From: Antennarius striatus
Taxonomy: Eukaryota > Chordata > Actinopteri > Lophiiformes > Antennariidae
DNA length: 64,000 nt
Direction: 5' to 3'
NCBI RefSeq assembly: GCF_040054535.1
Contig: NC_090785.1
Span: 12,004,501 to 12,068,500, forward strand
Part shown: piece after piece, positions 49,401-62,600 of the stretch
Numbering within the stretch: the first letter of the stretch is position 1
Layout of the letters: every line of letters begins with the position of its first letter
Made by a program: the position numbers and the translations under genes
The notes under the pieces: generated by a model
What the model saw: the letters and a program-made list of their open reading frames with translations, nothing else
Database searches by the model: none
Told to the model about the DNA's origin: nothing

Positions 49401-50626
49401 ACAAACTGCTACCAACAAACCTTCTCTTGCAGCAGTAACCTCTTTAGTGAGCCGAGCGATGACTCTGCAGGCGGCATCATGCTGATAGAGGGCATGTGAA
49501 AGTTCCTGGCGAGTTGTCTGCAGTTGCTGCCGAAGGGTGAAACTGTGAAGCATTACAGCATCCTAAAACAGAAAAGGTAGTAGTTTTTAAACACAGAGCA
49601 GCAACACATTCAGATTTGTCTATACAGATCAAAATAGAAATTCTTGTTACAATATGAAAGTGTTTTACTGAGGATTACTCCCGTGCCTTTTCCTCAAGGT
49701 TAACACTACTTACCCACTCATCTTGAAGGGACTTGAGAATAGCAGGAATACTTGTTGCTGATGGTGCCTTTGGTCTAATAGGATGGGACACTGAAACAGA
49801 CAAGTTGCTTATGTTAAAAATAACATGCAAAATCTTCTTATACCAGCAGCACTAAAATGATAGGAGGCCAGTAAGTTGACTGAAAGTCATTCAGTATTTC
49901 ACTATATGGGACAAAAAAACACTCTTTTACTTAACTTTTAAAGTTTATCGCTCACAATGGCAAGCGAAAAACATTAGCGTAGACCTGATTCAATATTTCT
50001 GTCAGGAAGTTTTAGAACATTTTATGCCCAGAGACAACGGAAAAAGTAGTGAGTTTCACACCTGTGGAATTTGCGATCTCTGTATCTTGCAAATTGAGTG
50101 GAAACATACTAAAAATCTCTATCAGTATAATCCACTGCACTTCACCATCTAAAAAATTGACTTTACAGCGTTCGTGAGGATTTAAATGAAGGATGTTTTA
50201 AAGTTTAATTAATCCTAGCTGCTTGCATGGATACGGAATAAACTTAAAATAGTGTGTGGGTGTTGAAGCCTCTCCCATTACCCTTGATATCGACGAGCTG
50301 CTCCTCAGAGAGAGGCTGTCCATTCATCGGATCCGTTCCATTCTCTGCTATGTATTTCTCGATCAGTCTGCGCTCGAACACTTGGTTGGACACCGGGGAG
50401 ACGCACGGATGCTCCGGCACCTCGTTCGAAACTAAGGAAAAGTGTAACGAGAGTTTAAAAACAACTGGATTGCATCAAAAACAGGATCACAAACAGAAAA
50501 AAATAACTTTCCCATAGAGAAGTCGGCGCTGCATGGCCGCTAAATAGCCGATAGCTTTAGCTAGCCTGTACTACCCCCGTCTCTTGAATGAATTAATCTC
50601 CACTTACTTGCACAAACCAAAGACAT
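46487..50626 (-). CDS. prpf19: Pre-mRNA-processing factor 19, U-box E3 ligase
   Basis: Core of the NineTeen complex, which activates the spliceosome; a nuclear U-box ubiquitin ligase also used in DNA damage response. Sixteen coding exons: 50608-50626, 50282-50431, 49714-49790, 49421-49562, 49201-49274, 49013-49078, 48867-48908, 48703-48777, 48495-48570, 48264-48373, 47948-48103, 47755-47824, 47493-47666, 47203-47285, 46672-46777, 46487-46584. Total 1518 nt, 505 residues (human 504), phases closed. It starts [20 protein letters not shown]; the U-box covers about 1-73, with [19 protein letters not shown]. The coiled coil that makes the tetramer is at about 80-140 ([20 protein letters not shown]). 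Seven WD40 blades run from about 210 to the end, with [61 protein letters not shown] and the end [11 protein letters not shown]. Very conserved; nothing is missing. Confidence 0.97.
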
Positions 50627-52383
50627 CTTTCAGACCAGTACGTGACACTCTTTGGAAGACGGGATTACGTTTGACGCGCACTTTGTCGATTACTGCCAAT
50701 AATTTACACTGTACTCAAGTTTCAAGTAGCACGCTGTCCTTTCATTGCCGTTACAAACGTGTCTTCTTCTACGCTTTTTTTCTGCGTTCTCGCGTCACGT
50801 TAGCGCCCACTAACCTCAGTTATCCACCACCGGAAATACGGGGCTTCCTCGTTTAATGGCGGAGTTTGGCGATTTAATGTAAATGTCGCCACCTAACGTT
50901 CGTCTGGTGAACTCCAGGCTTTCGCAGATTTCCAGACTGTTGATTCATATCTTTATTACTATGGCATATAAAAATAAAAAAAAATCGATGAAAACTAATG
51001 TACAAACATGTTCTGCCGGATGTTTTCCTGGTTGGCAGGTAATCAAATACTTATGTCATGCAATAAAATGCAAATTAATTTAATTTTCATACAAATTGAT
51101 TTTCTAGATATGTCACTCACAGTTGAAGTGTTCCTATGAAAAAAACAGACCTCTACATGCTTTATAAGAGGGAAAATATACAAAATAAGCATTCTATCAA
51201 ATATATGTTCTCCACACTGTATATGTACTGTATATATACAGCATATATGTATATAGTATGGCATGGCTGGTCTAGGTTGTAGTAAACTTGCTTGAATCGA
51301 GCTTGCATGGTGGACACTAGAATGGTGTGGCAGTGAGAACACACTGCCACACTAGTGAGAACTAGGCAAGTCTGTTTGTCATCAGCTTATACTGTATACT
51401 CCCGTCCTCATATATAGTCCACCTGAAGGAGAGCTGGTCCAGGATTCCTTTCTCTAACCAGGAAAGGGAAAAAATCAGGGGTCTCACACTATCTATGTAA
51501 TCCAGCAAAGAATTAACAAATTAATCAATAATTAATAGTAAATAATTCTTAGTTGCCTCCAAATATACAATATAATAGAAATTAGCATCTCAAATGTGTT
51601 TGGTAAAGATATATTTTATTGTTTGAGAGAGAAAGTCAATGATCCAAAAACATCACAAATGTCAGTCCTGTCTCTTATCATGACAAAAATTATATCCTTG
51701 ATATTATACTGTACATAACATTCACAGATGTATAGGCTATTGTAATATTTTGTGAAACATGTTCTAAATTCTATTTCTAAAACAAGCTCCATACTACAAC
51801 ACTAAATTATGGCAAAAATCAACAAACTCTAGAACAGACTTGTAATATAAGTAAATTTTATCACAATAAGGAATGGCTAGCCTGGAATAAACACATTAAG
51901 TAACTTTCTTTCACGGTATAGTACATACTAGTTCTCCTTTCCAAACTTGTGTATCACAATTCAAATATCATGTAGCCCTAGAGATCACATTACTCCCAAA
52001 CATATAGCACATACCATCACTCAGCAAATGCAGTGCAGATCATAAGTGGTCCTGAGGGTATGGAGGTAGATAGGAACAGGAGATTTCAGGAGTGTCATCA
52101 ACATTGTCAACATTGGTAGCAGTTTGTCCTCTAAAGCCGGGCTTAATTTCAGTCTTAACACCCACCAGGAGTGTCATCAACATTGTCAGGACATCTTAAC
52201 TCATGCCTCCACAAAAATTACTTGAAAAATGACATGCAGTATCGAAAACGAAATGTAAAAACTAAGATGCAAAAGGCACAGATGAGGTATTCTTTTCCAT
52301 TACAGCATCCCTCCATCTGAGAATCTTACAGCTTCTCCAATCCTCAAGTTTCTTCTTCCCTCATTTCAGCTCCAGTTCTCTGT
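50627..52383. other. prpf19 upstream region and 3' side of the Ig-like gene
   Basis: The first 250 bp are the prpf19 promoter side, with TTACGTT and CACCGGAAATACGG (ETS-like GGAAAT) near 50830. A TATATAC/GTATATA microsatellite is at about 51220-51260. Positions 52087-52188 hold the templated duplication described in the findings. The rest is AT-rich with no recognised gene. Confidence 0.45.
52113..52168 (-). repeat. Inverted 56-bp copy of prpf19 intron sequence
   Basis: Reverse complement of 49360-49415, the end of the prpf19 intron segment next to exon 49421-49562, with one mismatch in 56. It lies between two copies of the 23-base repeat starting CAGGAGTGTCATC, at 52087-52109 and 52166-52188. 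Confidence 0.93.
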
Positions 52384-55300
52384 TTATAAGAAGTTTAGTT
52401 TCTCAGAAGTGTAAACACTTGTGGATTCAGAGGTGTCAGTGTCTAGAGGCAGCGTGGAAAGATATTGTTGTGATTTGTTGCCCCTTTCTTTGCCTCCATT
52501 TTTTTTGATCTGAAACTGAACGCAGTCCTCAGAGGAGTGGAGACAGTCTGAAGCCCCGGGTACAGAGAAGGAAATCATTCTATCTTTCTCATTAGTTGTG
52601 TCCTGCTAAGAAAAAATGAAGAGGTGTTTTAATATTTGTTGATAACATACAAACAGCCCCAGCTCAGTTATGGTATTACCTCAGCAGTTGAATTGTGAGA
52701 AGGGGAGTTTGCAGCTGCTGATCTGTGTACTTCCTGGTTCTGTGATCTCGGGGTTCCTACCATAACTGGACTGTAAGCCTGGAAAACATAAACAGTAACA
52801 TGGTTCACTCACATGATACTAACAACTTAAACAAAAACACAAAACCTGCCATCTCTTTTAACTCATTTAAATTGTCTTACAGAGTGACTTGGACTGGGTC
52901 TCTGGGTCCATTTTCTTGGCGTTCCAGGCTGTTGAGAGTGACTGTAGAAGCCTGAGGGCTGAGGCTGGCTGTAGTCCTGTAGAGACGAACATACAGACAC
53001 ATTAAGATCAGAGCTAGGACTTCCTCTGTGGAGATTAGGAGGGAGAGAAACAAGACAAAACATGTTGAACTTGATCATGAATCATTCAGATTCCTTGTTT
53101 TTCTTTTGGATCACACTGATTTTTCACATTATTATAGTGAAGTTAATGTAGATGCCCAAGGGTTTTAGAGTAGCATACCCAAAGTTTGCTATTAGCACCC
53201 CAGTGCTTTGTAAACCACTGAAAGCTGTGTCTTTGAATGAGTTCTTTGTCAACGATCCTATTATTTAAATTCAAAAAGCACTAAGGAAAAAGTCAAGCTC
53301 CACAATGGAAAGATTTATAAAGAAGCAGGTTCTTTTAACGGCCCCATTAATACTATTTTGTAATTAATTTAAATCTACCCATATGTCATACATTACATAA
53401 CCCCAAAGCTACAACACCCATCGGTATTCAATTATAATCCCTCCTTTTTATTCATTGCTGCCGACAAAAGTGAAGTTTTCTTTCATTGGGTTGTTTTGTT
53501 TCATGTTGCACAAAAACTCAGTTGTTTTTGTGCAACATGACACAAAAACAACTGAGTGGACCACAAAAGGTTTTTTTTTTTTGTAGCTCCAGATAATCGA
53601 CTATAGTAATGTCACTCAAGCTTATGCTGAAATTAAAATGTAATCATTTGTAGAAAACATAAAACCAGCATGACTAACTTACTGGCCATATTCTCTCACC
53701 TGAATGTTCACCCTAGGAGGGTTAGCTGGTGGTGCACGGTTTCCTCTAAGGCCACCAATGATCTGTGAGAGGCTGCAGTATGGGTATCTTTTCATGAAGA
53801 GGATGAAACCGGCCAGTGACACAAACATACCAGAAGGGACAGTGATAGACTTGAGGAGGGCTCGCCATCTGCCACCTCTTTCTAGATAGAGTGGCGTCAC
53901 AGAGACAAGACAGATATTAGAAATGAACAGAATGTGATGAAGTAAAACAACACCCAAACACACACTGCCACTCACCAATCACATGTAATGTGGTAGAGGA
54001 GACCAGGTTGCCATTTCCATCTTTGATTTCATACAGCCCATCATGCCTTGAGGTGAGTCTTCCTATGACAACCTCGTTGACGGTGCCATTCCTGCCCAGA
54101 GAGATGAGGCCCCTGTAGCGTATGTCATGGTCTGTTATGTGGCCCTCTCGGATTAGCTGAACAGAGCCACGGGGAGGCTTGTAGTCAAAAGGGCCCAAGG
54201 AGGATTCATCAGGGTGTCGGGAGGGGGTAAAAATGAGGTTGGCATGAGGAACAGGAAGAAATAGGGGCAGGTTTAGAGATTCCTTGGTGAAGCGTGTGAT
54301 GTTGAAGTAGTGCCCTGAACCCACATGCAGGATCATGAACATAGAGGGGAGCACACAATCAAAGGTACGGGAGGGTGTTAGATGGGAAAGGAAAGAGAAA
54401 GATAAATATTACACTTAAAGTTAAGATTAAATTAATATGTCAGCTTGTTAAACCTTGTGCTGTCATGTTAGTCTCTGCTCACCGCGGACAGTGAGGGTCC
54501 TTCGGGAAAGAACGTTCCCCATGCTGTCTCTCACAGTGAAGTTGCCTTGGTCTGATTGCGTCACCCTGTCAGCTACCCAGACCTTCCCGCCCTTTATCAG
54601 CCGTCCCCTGCCGGTACTGCTGGTCTCAGGATCTGTCCGATTCCACAGCACAACTGGCATGGACATCGGCGGAGCACCACGGAGAGTAAACTCCAGGATC
54701 GTGCCATTTTCAGGGATGTTGTGCTCAAAGTTTTCCCCATAGTTTCTGTAGTAGGACTTGGTGCATTCTGAACCAGAGCAGAGCAGAAACGGGTTAGAGG
54801 AGTCCTCAATTCTTCATCAATTCATCCATTTTAAACTTAATATCATGTAAGTAAAACCAAACTTTTACTATTACTGATTATATTATCAAATCCATTTACA
54901 GGCCAGTTAAACAAATAATTTTTGTTACAGACTAAACGCTTTAGATTTTGATTTTGAAACTTCTACAGGGGAAATTTTGCACCAGTTACAAAACCATCAA
55001 AGAGACAGGTCATTGTAATAAAACTGATCAATTTCACAAGCAGGTGAAATTACCTTGAACCATCAGGTAAACAGTTTCGTAGGTGAATCCGGATGACAAT
55101 TTGATTGCATAGAGTCCCTGATCATCATGAGACACTTCTCTCAGGACTAACATCCTATCTCTGGTCCACTCGAACCGTGGGTCCATAACCTACAGATGCA
55201 TATTAACAGGTTTTTGACACCATGGTCACACATTAAACAGAAAAAAGACAAACCACAACACACTTTTTCCTCACAATAGTGTTCTCCAGCAGGACTCGCC

Positions 55301-57242
55301 TCGGCCCCTTAGAGTCCGGTTTAAAAGTTACTGTTCTGGATGTTGAAAACACAGGCAGACGAAATTCCTTCCCAGCACAGACCATCTGGGCTTCTTCTCT
55401 GTCACCTATCAACGAGGAAAATTAAGTTAGCAACCTCTTCAGAAAATACATTTTGTTTGTGAAGGATGCTTGATGAAATATGACATTTCACTTACCTAGT
55501 ACGACCCAACCTGCAAGGAGAGGAGAATGTGCATTGTGATTGATGGACCTGAGCACAACACCTGAACCTTATTACAATATCATTGAAGAAATGATGATAC
55601 AGTTTCTATTTAAAATTTTAAAGAGGTTATAAGTGGTACAGTAAAAAATGACTTCAATATTGATTATAAAATGTGTTTGTCCCCAAAGGATCTATTCTCA
55701 CACCTCTTTTATTTTCACTACATACTCTCTATTCTCAGGAAACAAACCTGGAGGCATTAAAGAGAGAGAACCCTTAACTTTTAATGTACAAATAACTTGT
55801 CTGTCAAGATTAGATGAACTGAATCCTAAAACATAAAACTATTATGCATACCTAATGTAAGTGTTGCCATATTCTATGTGTGCAAAACACACTTGGCTTT
55901 CATAGAGTACATATTTTTGTGTAATAAACAAATAAATACAAAATTAAATAGAAGTACTCTAAATCCATTTGTTAGGGTTATAATATAATCAGGGACAAAT
56001 TAATATCCTCACCAAAGGACCTGTGTGTCCATCACAACTTTGTGCGATGGACAAAATGGTCTGTTTTTTGGACGGTCAACCTGTCGAGGTCAGGTGAAAA
56101 GAGCTCTCCAATGAAGCTCCACTATAAGTTACTATGCTATATACTATGTTCACTATATACTATAGTATTTAGTCTAATTCTGAGGCTTAAAAAAACAAAA
56201 CAGAAAAGACTTTCAAGGAATTAAGGCTCTCTTTTCAGGACATGCAAACGACAAGCCAACACTACCATGTATTGATCTATTTTGAACTCTGTCCATTCAC
56301 AAATATACTGTAGTTCTATGTCATTGAGGTGTGGATCCATTCAAGATGTTCCCAAACAATCAATAAACTCCTGTATTCAAGTAACATATTTGTGTCTGTG
56401 TTGTTGTGAAGAGACCTTTCACTGTTCTGGTCTTGCAACTTCATTTTGGCTATTTACATGTATTCATCCTGCACATTTGATTATATCGGTTTTCATTCAT
56501 GTATATTTACTATTAGCTCTTCTCATTTTTTATCTTTTAACACATTAGATAGCACAATTACACATTCCAGCCTTCAACATAGTGTTTTTTATCTCCCCAA
56601 AACAAGGTCAGAAAAATACTAGACCCTAAATGTCAAAAACAGCAAATGAAGCACCTCATGTGTCAACCCTTATGTCGTGGGGAAATACACACCCTCAATA
56701 AAAGTATGACCTCTGACTTTCTGCTTCAAGACTGACTGAGATTTACTTTGCTATTTATCAACAAAATATCTGTAAATGCTTATAACATAATAAATGAAAT
56801 CTAATGCTAATTGATTCCATCCATGAATTAATGATGCATAAATGATTTAATTTGCATTTAGAATTTAACACAACCCTGAGTAGCCTTGCGAGAGAAATCT
56901 CTTCTTAATTATCGACTATTAATATTAATGAAAACGCGTCACCAAACACAGAAACACAGATTAAATAACACCAGTGAAATCAAACACCGTGTAAACAGAT
57001 AAACACACACAATGTGACAACCTACTAGTATTTTTCGAAAGAGTACATTGTAACTAACAAATAAAACATTATTAAATATTTATTCAGCATTATTTAAGAT
57101 ATTATTATAACACATGTACATCAAATAAGGTTCTACTATACCATTTTTTGGAGAACTCACCCACAGCGAGAGGAAAAGTGAGCAGGGCAGCCAGCAGCAC
57201 AGAGGAGGACATCTTGCGTGAAAACAGATGAGCGTGTTTCAT
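52384..57242 (-). CDS. Uncharacterised Ig-like type I membrane protein, paralogue A
   Basis: I do not recognise this gene. Ten exons fit: 57161-57242, 55496-55510, 55275-55405, 55054-55189, 54483-54767, 53976-54314, 53700-53881, 52881-52976, 52680-52778, 52384-52602; 1584 nt, 527 residues, phases closed. The start gives a signal peptide (hydrophobic core SSSVLLAALLTFPLAV); a second ATG ten codons in would also serve. The ectodomain (about 30-340) has three Ig-like segments with DDQGLYAI, SDQGNFTV and SRHDGLYEI, the usual DxGxY F-strand signature, but no Cys in that strand. The only two ectodomain cysteines are Cys42 and Cys123, bracketing the first domain. N-glycosylation sequons include NRTD, NFTV, NITR and NGTV. 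The membrane helix is about 341-358. The 170-residue tail is rich in Ser, Pro, Gln and Tyr (DYSQPQPSGFYSHSQQ). Exon 2 is a 15-nt microexon. Cell-surface recognition is an inference only. Confidence 0.8.
53502..53557. repeat. Overlapping, mutually exclusive hairpins in an intron
   Basis: A perfect 16-base arm at 53502-53517 pairs with 53524-53539. The overlapping 17-base segment 53516-53532 pairs perfectly with 53541-53557. Only one can form at a time. It lies in the intron between exons 53700-53881 and 52881-52976 of paralogue A. Confidence 0.88.
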
Positions 57243-58062
57243 CTACAAACACAGAGATACGCAGAGATTATCATCAATCCTCTCACCCGAAAACAAGCCG
57301 CTGGACGTGCGCCCATCGATCAACAGGCCCGAGGTGACCTTCGATACGATTCCGGTGACGTTTCTCTATCACCGACACGCACGCAGACGGCTATAAACCC
57401 TGATCAATACTGTAATACTGTATTCCAGTCTGATCCATCACGCCCTGTGCGTTTTGCAGTCACGTCCACTCAGGTTTCCAACATGTTTCCAGCCTGTGAC
57501 CGGTGTCCACCGTTTGGCACTGATGTGATTCGATGCAAAGGTCTTTGCAGCACCGCGTCGGGACTCACCTGCAGAATGCACGAAGAATAAACCCACCGCT
57601 GTTTGTCCACCAATGTTGACGTGAATAGAATTTAGCTGATACTAACGAGCTCTACGAAGCGCGCATGGGCACTGGAGCCCGTCTCTAATTTGTGTGAACG
57701 GTGAAGTGTATTCCCAGTCGATGCTACTACGCAAGATGCGCCACACGCTTTTCACTGCGGTCGCGCCATCTACACTCCGCGCTCGGGATCTGCGCTGAAA
57801 AATCAGCTGAACGTGGACGTCGATGCGTTTTCCAAAAGTCACGTGTTCTGGTATTTTGTCTTTACGCCATCATCTCCACAGGATGCGCCGATACACACAA
57901 AGAGGAAGTGCGTTAATTGCGTTAAACCAACAAGTCACAGCAACATGAACGTAAACACACACTGATGCACATGATGTTATGAGCCGAATTGCTTTAAACA
58001 CATTTTACTGATAATGCGTGACCTAAATACTATATGACCAACGTTAACTTATTTTCTGCCTT

Positions 58063-58063
<1 letters not shown>

Positions 58064-58151
<88 letters not shown>

Positions 58152-58257
58152 TAATAATAATAATATTAATAACAACAACAATAATAATACTATTATTATT
58201 AGTAGTAGTAGTATTAGTATTAGTATTATTATAATAGTATTATAATAATAATAATAA
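58064..58257. repeat. (TAA)n/(AAT)n microsatellite
   Basis: About 28 nearly perfect TAA units to 58147, then interrupted TAA, AAC, ATT and AGT units. Confidence 0.92.
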
Positions 58258-58274
58258 TGTGTGTGTGTGTGTGT

Positions 58275-58419
58275 GAGCGTGCGTGCGTGCGTGTGTCCTT
58301 TTGAATCAAACAATTAAAAAATAAATGAAATGAAAGAAATGAAGAAAACACACAATTTCTGTCATTACATTACCTTAATCTTTTTCTTTCAGTGCGTTTA
58401 AACTTGTGAACTCATTTTT
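58275..58419 (+). repeat. Direct duplication, left copy
   Basis: Starts GAGCGTGCGTGC after a GT run, continues through CCTTTTGAATCAAACAATTA and ends at GTGAACTCATTTTT. It matches 59152-59292 with only a 4-base indel and about two substitutions. Confidence 0.93.
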
Positions 58420-58997
58420 TTATTTATTTTTTTATTTTATTTTATAATAATAATAATAATAATACAATTATTATTATTATTATTATTAATCATACTAATG
58501 CTAATGCTAATAATAATGCTAATAATAATAATAATAATAATAAAAGTGAATGAAGTTAGGTCAAGCGTGACCTGACCTGACCTTTACAGCTGATCGTTTT
58601 AGTGTTTGTCTTTGCAGGAGAAATCTACAGTAGGTATTACATTAAAAACATAAGCATAAAACAGTCACAGCATCATTCTATACTTATTACATTTTAGATT
58701 TAAGTTCAAATTAATGTATACGATTGGAACATGAATGAAACGCATTCACGTTTCACTGAGAAATATTACGTTTTCTGTTTTGGCAGTGGTTCAAACTGTT
58801 TGTCTATTTGTGAATTTTGGAAGAAAGCAGTTAAATCCATGAGGATTCGACTTGTGGACGGGATGGTTCGAGTCCCGGGTGGACCACAGTGGATGTACCG
58901 TCAGTGGACCAGAGGACACTGGTGAAAAATGGCTGCTCAAAGGCAAAAAGCTGTGCAGTGGGGTCCCATCTGTTGAATCCTCAGTCATGGTTTTGTA

Positions 58998-59151
<154 letters not shown>

Positions 59152-59292
59152 GAGCGTGCATGCGTGTGTCCTTTTGAATCAAACAATTAAAAAATAAATG
59201 AAATGAAATAAATGAAGAAAACACACAATTTCTGTCATTACATTACCTTAATCTTTTTCTTTCAGTGCGTTTAAACTTGTGAACTCATTTTT
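59152..59292 (+). repeat. Direct duplication, right copy
   Basis: Matches 58275-58419. The homology breaks at CTCATTTTT, after which the left copy runs into T-rich and TAA sequence and this one into CTAGTGTACC. Confidence 0.93.
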
Positions 59293-59620
59293 CTAGTGTA
59301 CCTGAACCCCTCTCTGTCGAACCAAGGTCCAGCGCCTTCGAAACAACACATGCGCAGTTTGCCTACAAATGGCGCAAGTATGACGCGCGGTGTGCGTGAA
59401 AGAAGCCTCGCCCAATTGACTTTCCCGTCCTGAAAAACACACCGCACAAGACAGACTGTAACAAGGGAAAGGAATTTATAAGTGAGTTTATTTACACGTT
59501 TGTCTCACAACATTTGAGAACCTGTCGATGTTCCGTGTTGTCCGTTCCGACTTGAGCGGAACGAGGCGGTCATAAGACAGCTGATTTACGCGCTCCAAAT
59601 GTTTCCTTCCTCTACAGGAC

Positions 59621-62600
59621 ATGTTACTGTTTTTCCTCCCCGCTTGCTGCGTCTTGTTCGGTGAGTATTTATCCATCCTTACGCGTTTCGACGGGTTCAG
59701 TCCACTTGACCATTGCGTTGAAACGGTCTCAAAATCTCCTTCGAGTTTCACCCGATACAGAAAGGATGTCAGCTGGTAGGTTACAAACTGTTTTACAAAC
59801 TTAATCTAATATTGGATCATACGGGATTCGTTTTTATCATCTGACACAACAGGATCTCTGCCAGGAACTCCAGATTTACATGTCTGCATAATGTTTGCAA
59901 AAAAAACAACAACAAAGACAAGATGTTCACATTATTTACTAAATGCTTTGCTGTACAACCCCATACACAGTAAGCATTAGTTTCCAGTCAGTAATACATA
60001 AATATATCAATAAACACTTATCAATCCTGTCCTAAAATGTATTAATTAGAAACCACACAGAGCGGAGACGTCCACCAAACACCACACTTTTCTACAACAA
60101 ATCGATGTGACAGTGCACGATTCGTTTATTCCGTATTGGTGATGGTCATCCATGAGGAGATCATCAGCATCTGTCTCGGTGTGTCTTCATTACATCACAC
60201 TCCATGGTTATAGCACCGTGATGACGTCACCTACTCAGACCTGCGTCACGCCTACTTGAAGCAGCTCGATTTACAGCTCGCATTTGGAATCACTGGGTTG
60301 TTATGAGTAGTTATCACTAATTATTAGTAGTTATCACTACTAACTAGTTAAAGAGAAACAAAATTATTATTTACATTTTAGCATAGTCATTTACTGGAAA
60401 TACTATTACTATTACTACTATTAATGCTATACTACTCCTATAATTAATGCTACTACTACCATATTACTACTATAACTACTACGACTACTACTACTATTAT
60501 TCATACTATTATTAATCAATCAACCTTTATTTATAAAGCGCTCATTCACATCAGCAGAAATATCAAAGTGCTTTAACAGACAGAGAAAACCCAACTGGAC
60601 CCTCCGGAGCAAGCCTAAGCAACAATGGTGGGGAAAAACTCCTTCACTGAGGAAGGGCCTCCGGGTAGGACCCAGACTCTGGAGGGCGGTCATCCACCAT
60701 GACCGTTTGGGTGGGAAAGGAAATAGAATCGGGATAGAGACAGGACAAAGGAGAGAGAGAGAGAGACAGAGAGAGTGGCAGATAGGCCAGATAGAATTTG
60801 CAGTCCTAATTGTGCTGTAGTTTACCACTTTTAATACTACTGCTACTACCACTACTACTATTACTATTATTACTACCACTATTACTACTACTGCTATTAC
60901 TATTACTTCTGCTACTACTGTCACCACTACTACTACTACTACTACTACTATTACTACTACTATGTAATAAATGTACTAATGGAAGATGCCGTAGTGTGTT
61001 TTTCATCCAGCCCACACTGAACCAAGGGTTATGTTTGTGGGATTATATTTGAGTCATTTAACAAAGAAACCGCAGCAGTGAGTGACAATCCAGCTTGACT
61101 TTGGTTGGATGAAAATAAATTCATTACTCATTGAAAAAAAATTCATAAGTCATTGCTCAATTTAGTGTAATGCTTTATGTCTCTTTCTTGTGTACAAAAC
61201 ATTTCTATGAATAATGACCTTGTTTTGAGTAGAGCAATCACATATTATCGCATAATATTTCTCCCAGTATGTCTGTGCAGGACATTCATACAGCAGCATG
61301 CTCTTCTGATTTCTCTGTGAATACACTCACCGCAATATTCCATCTTTCTCTTCTCCATATTTGTCTTCCTGGTAGGACGTTCATTTGCTCAGTCTGATAG
61401 AGCACAGAAATGCTATGGTGACAGCTACACTTTACCGTTTCGGTACTCGCCACTTTTGTTCAAGGACAAGCTGTACTTCACCCCGAGTACGGGGGGGTCC
61501 AGGAGGTTGGTGCTGGACAAGGGGAAGGTGAGCAACTTCTGATGCATTCATTTTATACTACAAGGTGTATTGCTATAACATCATTGTTCAAGTTGGAGGA
61601 ATGTCTGGTGTTGAATGAGGACAGGATGATCTCTGTCTTCAGTAAATTAGTTCATTGATTGTTTCATTGATTCAGTCTGTGGACCCACGCTTCAAAATAT
61701 CCTATGACTCAGTGGAGTTTACAGATCTGAGATACAGCGACGCAGGAACGTTTTCAACAGTGAACTCATACGTTAATTATCATCGTGATGTCATCAGTCT
61801 GAAAATTACAGGTAAGAACACATTACATTTTATATTAAATTAATCTATTCCAAATAGTAAGTATGTATTCATATTAGCTGTTTAAAGATTACATGAAGCC
61901 TTTTTCTTAATGTTCTTTTTCAGATTGTTCTACCAAAACTGTCAAGTATTATGGCGACTCATACTCCTTTGACGTACCTAGACAAGCAGAATATCTGGAG
62001 TATGCTCCTCTTCAGTCTCCGGAGCAGACGACGGTCCTGTGGAATCGCACAGACTCTTCTGTTTCTGACGGAGGCCGAGGAAAGCTGAGATATAGTTCCT
62101 GGAGGTTCACCCAACTCACGCCGGGAGATAATGGCTACTACAACTTAAGGGCAAAAGACAACAGGCTGGTGTCTAGGTTTCGGTTTACAGTAGAAGGTGA
62201 TCTTATGGACTTGACATTAGCTGCATGCTAATCTGAATAAATTTTAATGTTAAAATTCTACTTTTTATCATGCAGAAAAGGAAGTATACTATGATGTGAT
62301 GGTGAATGATAAGCTCCTCATCAACAATCCATCAACCGATTCCTCATGGTCAGTGGATTTTACCCCAAAGGGCGATTCCGAGCCAATAGCACTGGTACGC
62401 GAAGGAAGACTTATCTTAAGTCAATGGGATACTATGGCTTTTGGAGACAGAGCTTCTGTCTTGATTGAAGGCATCGAGATTGCTCCTGTGGAACTTACAG
62501 AAGCTGGCACCTATGTCTTCAGAGATTCCAAAGGTTACCAGGCCCAGACAGCATTTGTGTCGGTAAACTATGGTGAGCAGCGTTATTTTTTATGCTTTAG

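Noticed and set aside
60806-61052. Open frames rich in Leu or Ser near 60.8-61.0 kb
   Set aside because: Translations of ACT/TAC trinucleotide repeats in intron 1 of paralogue B.
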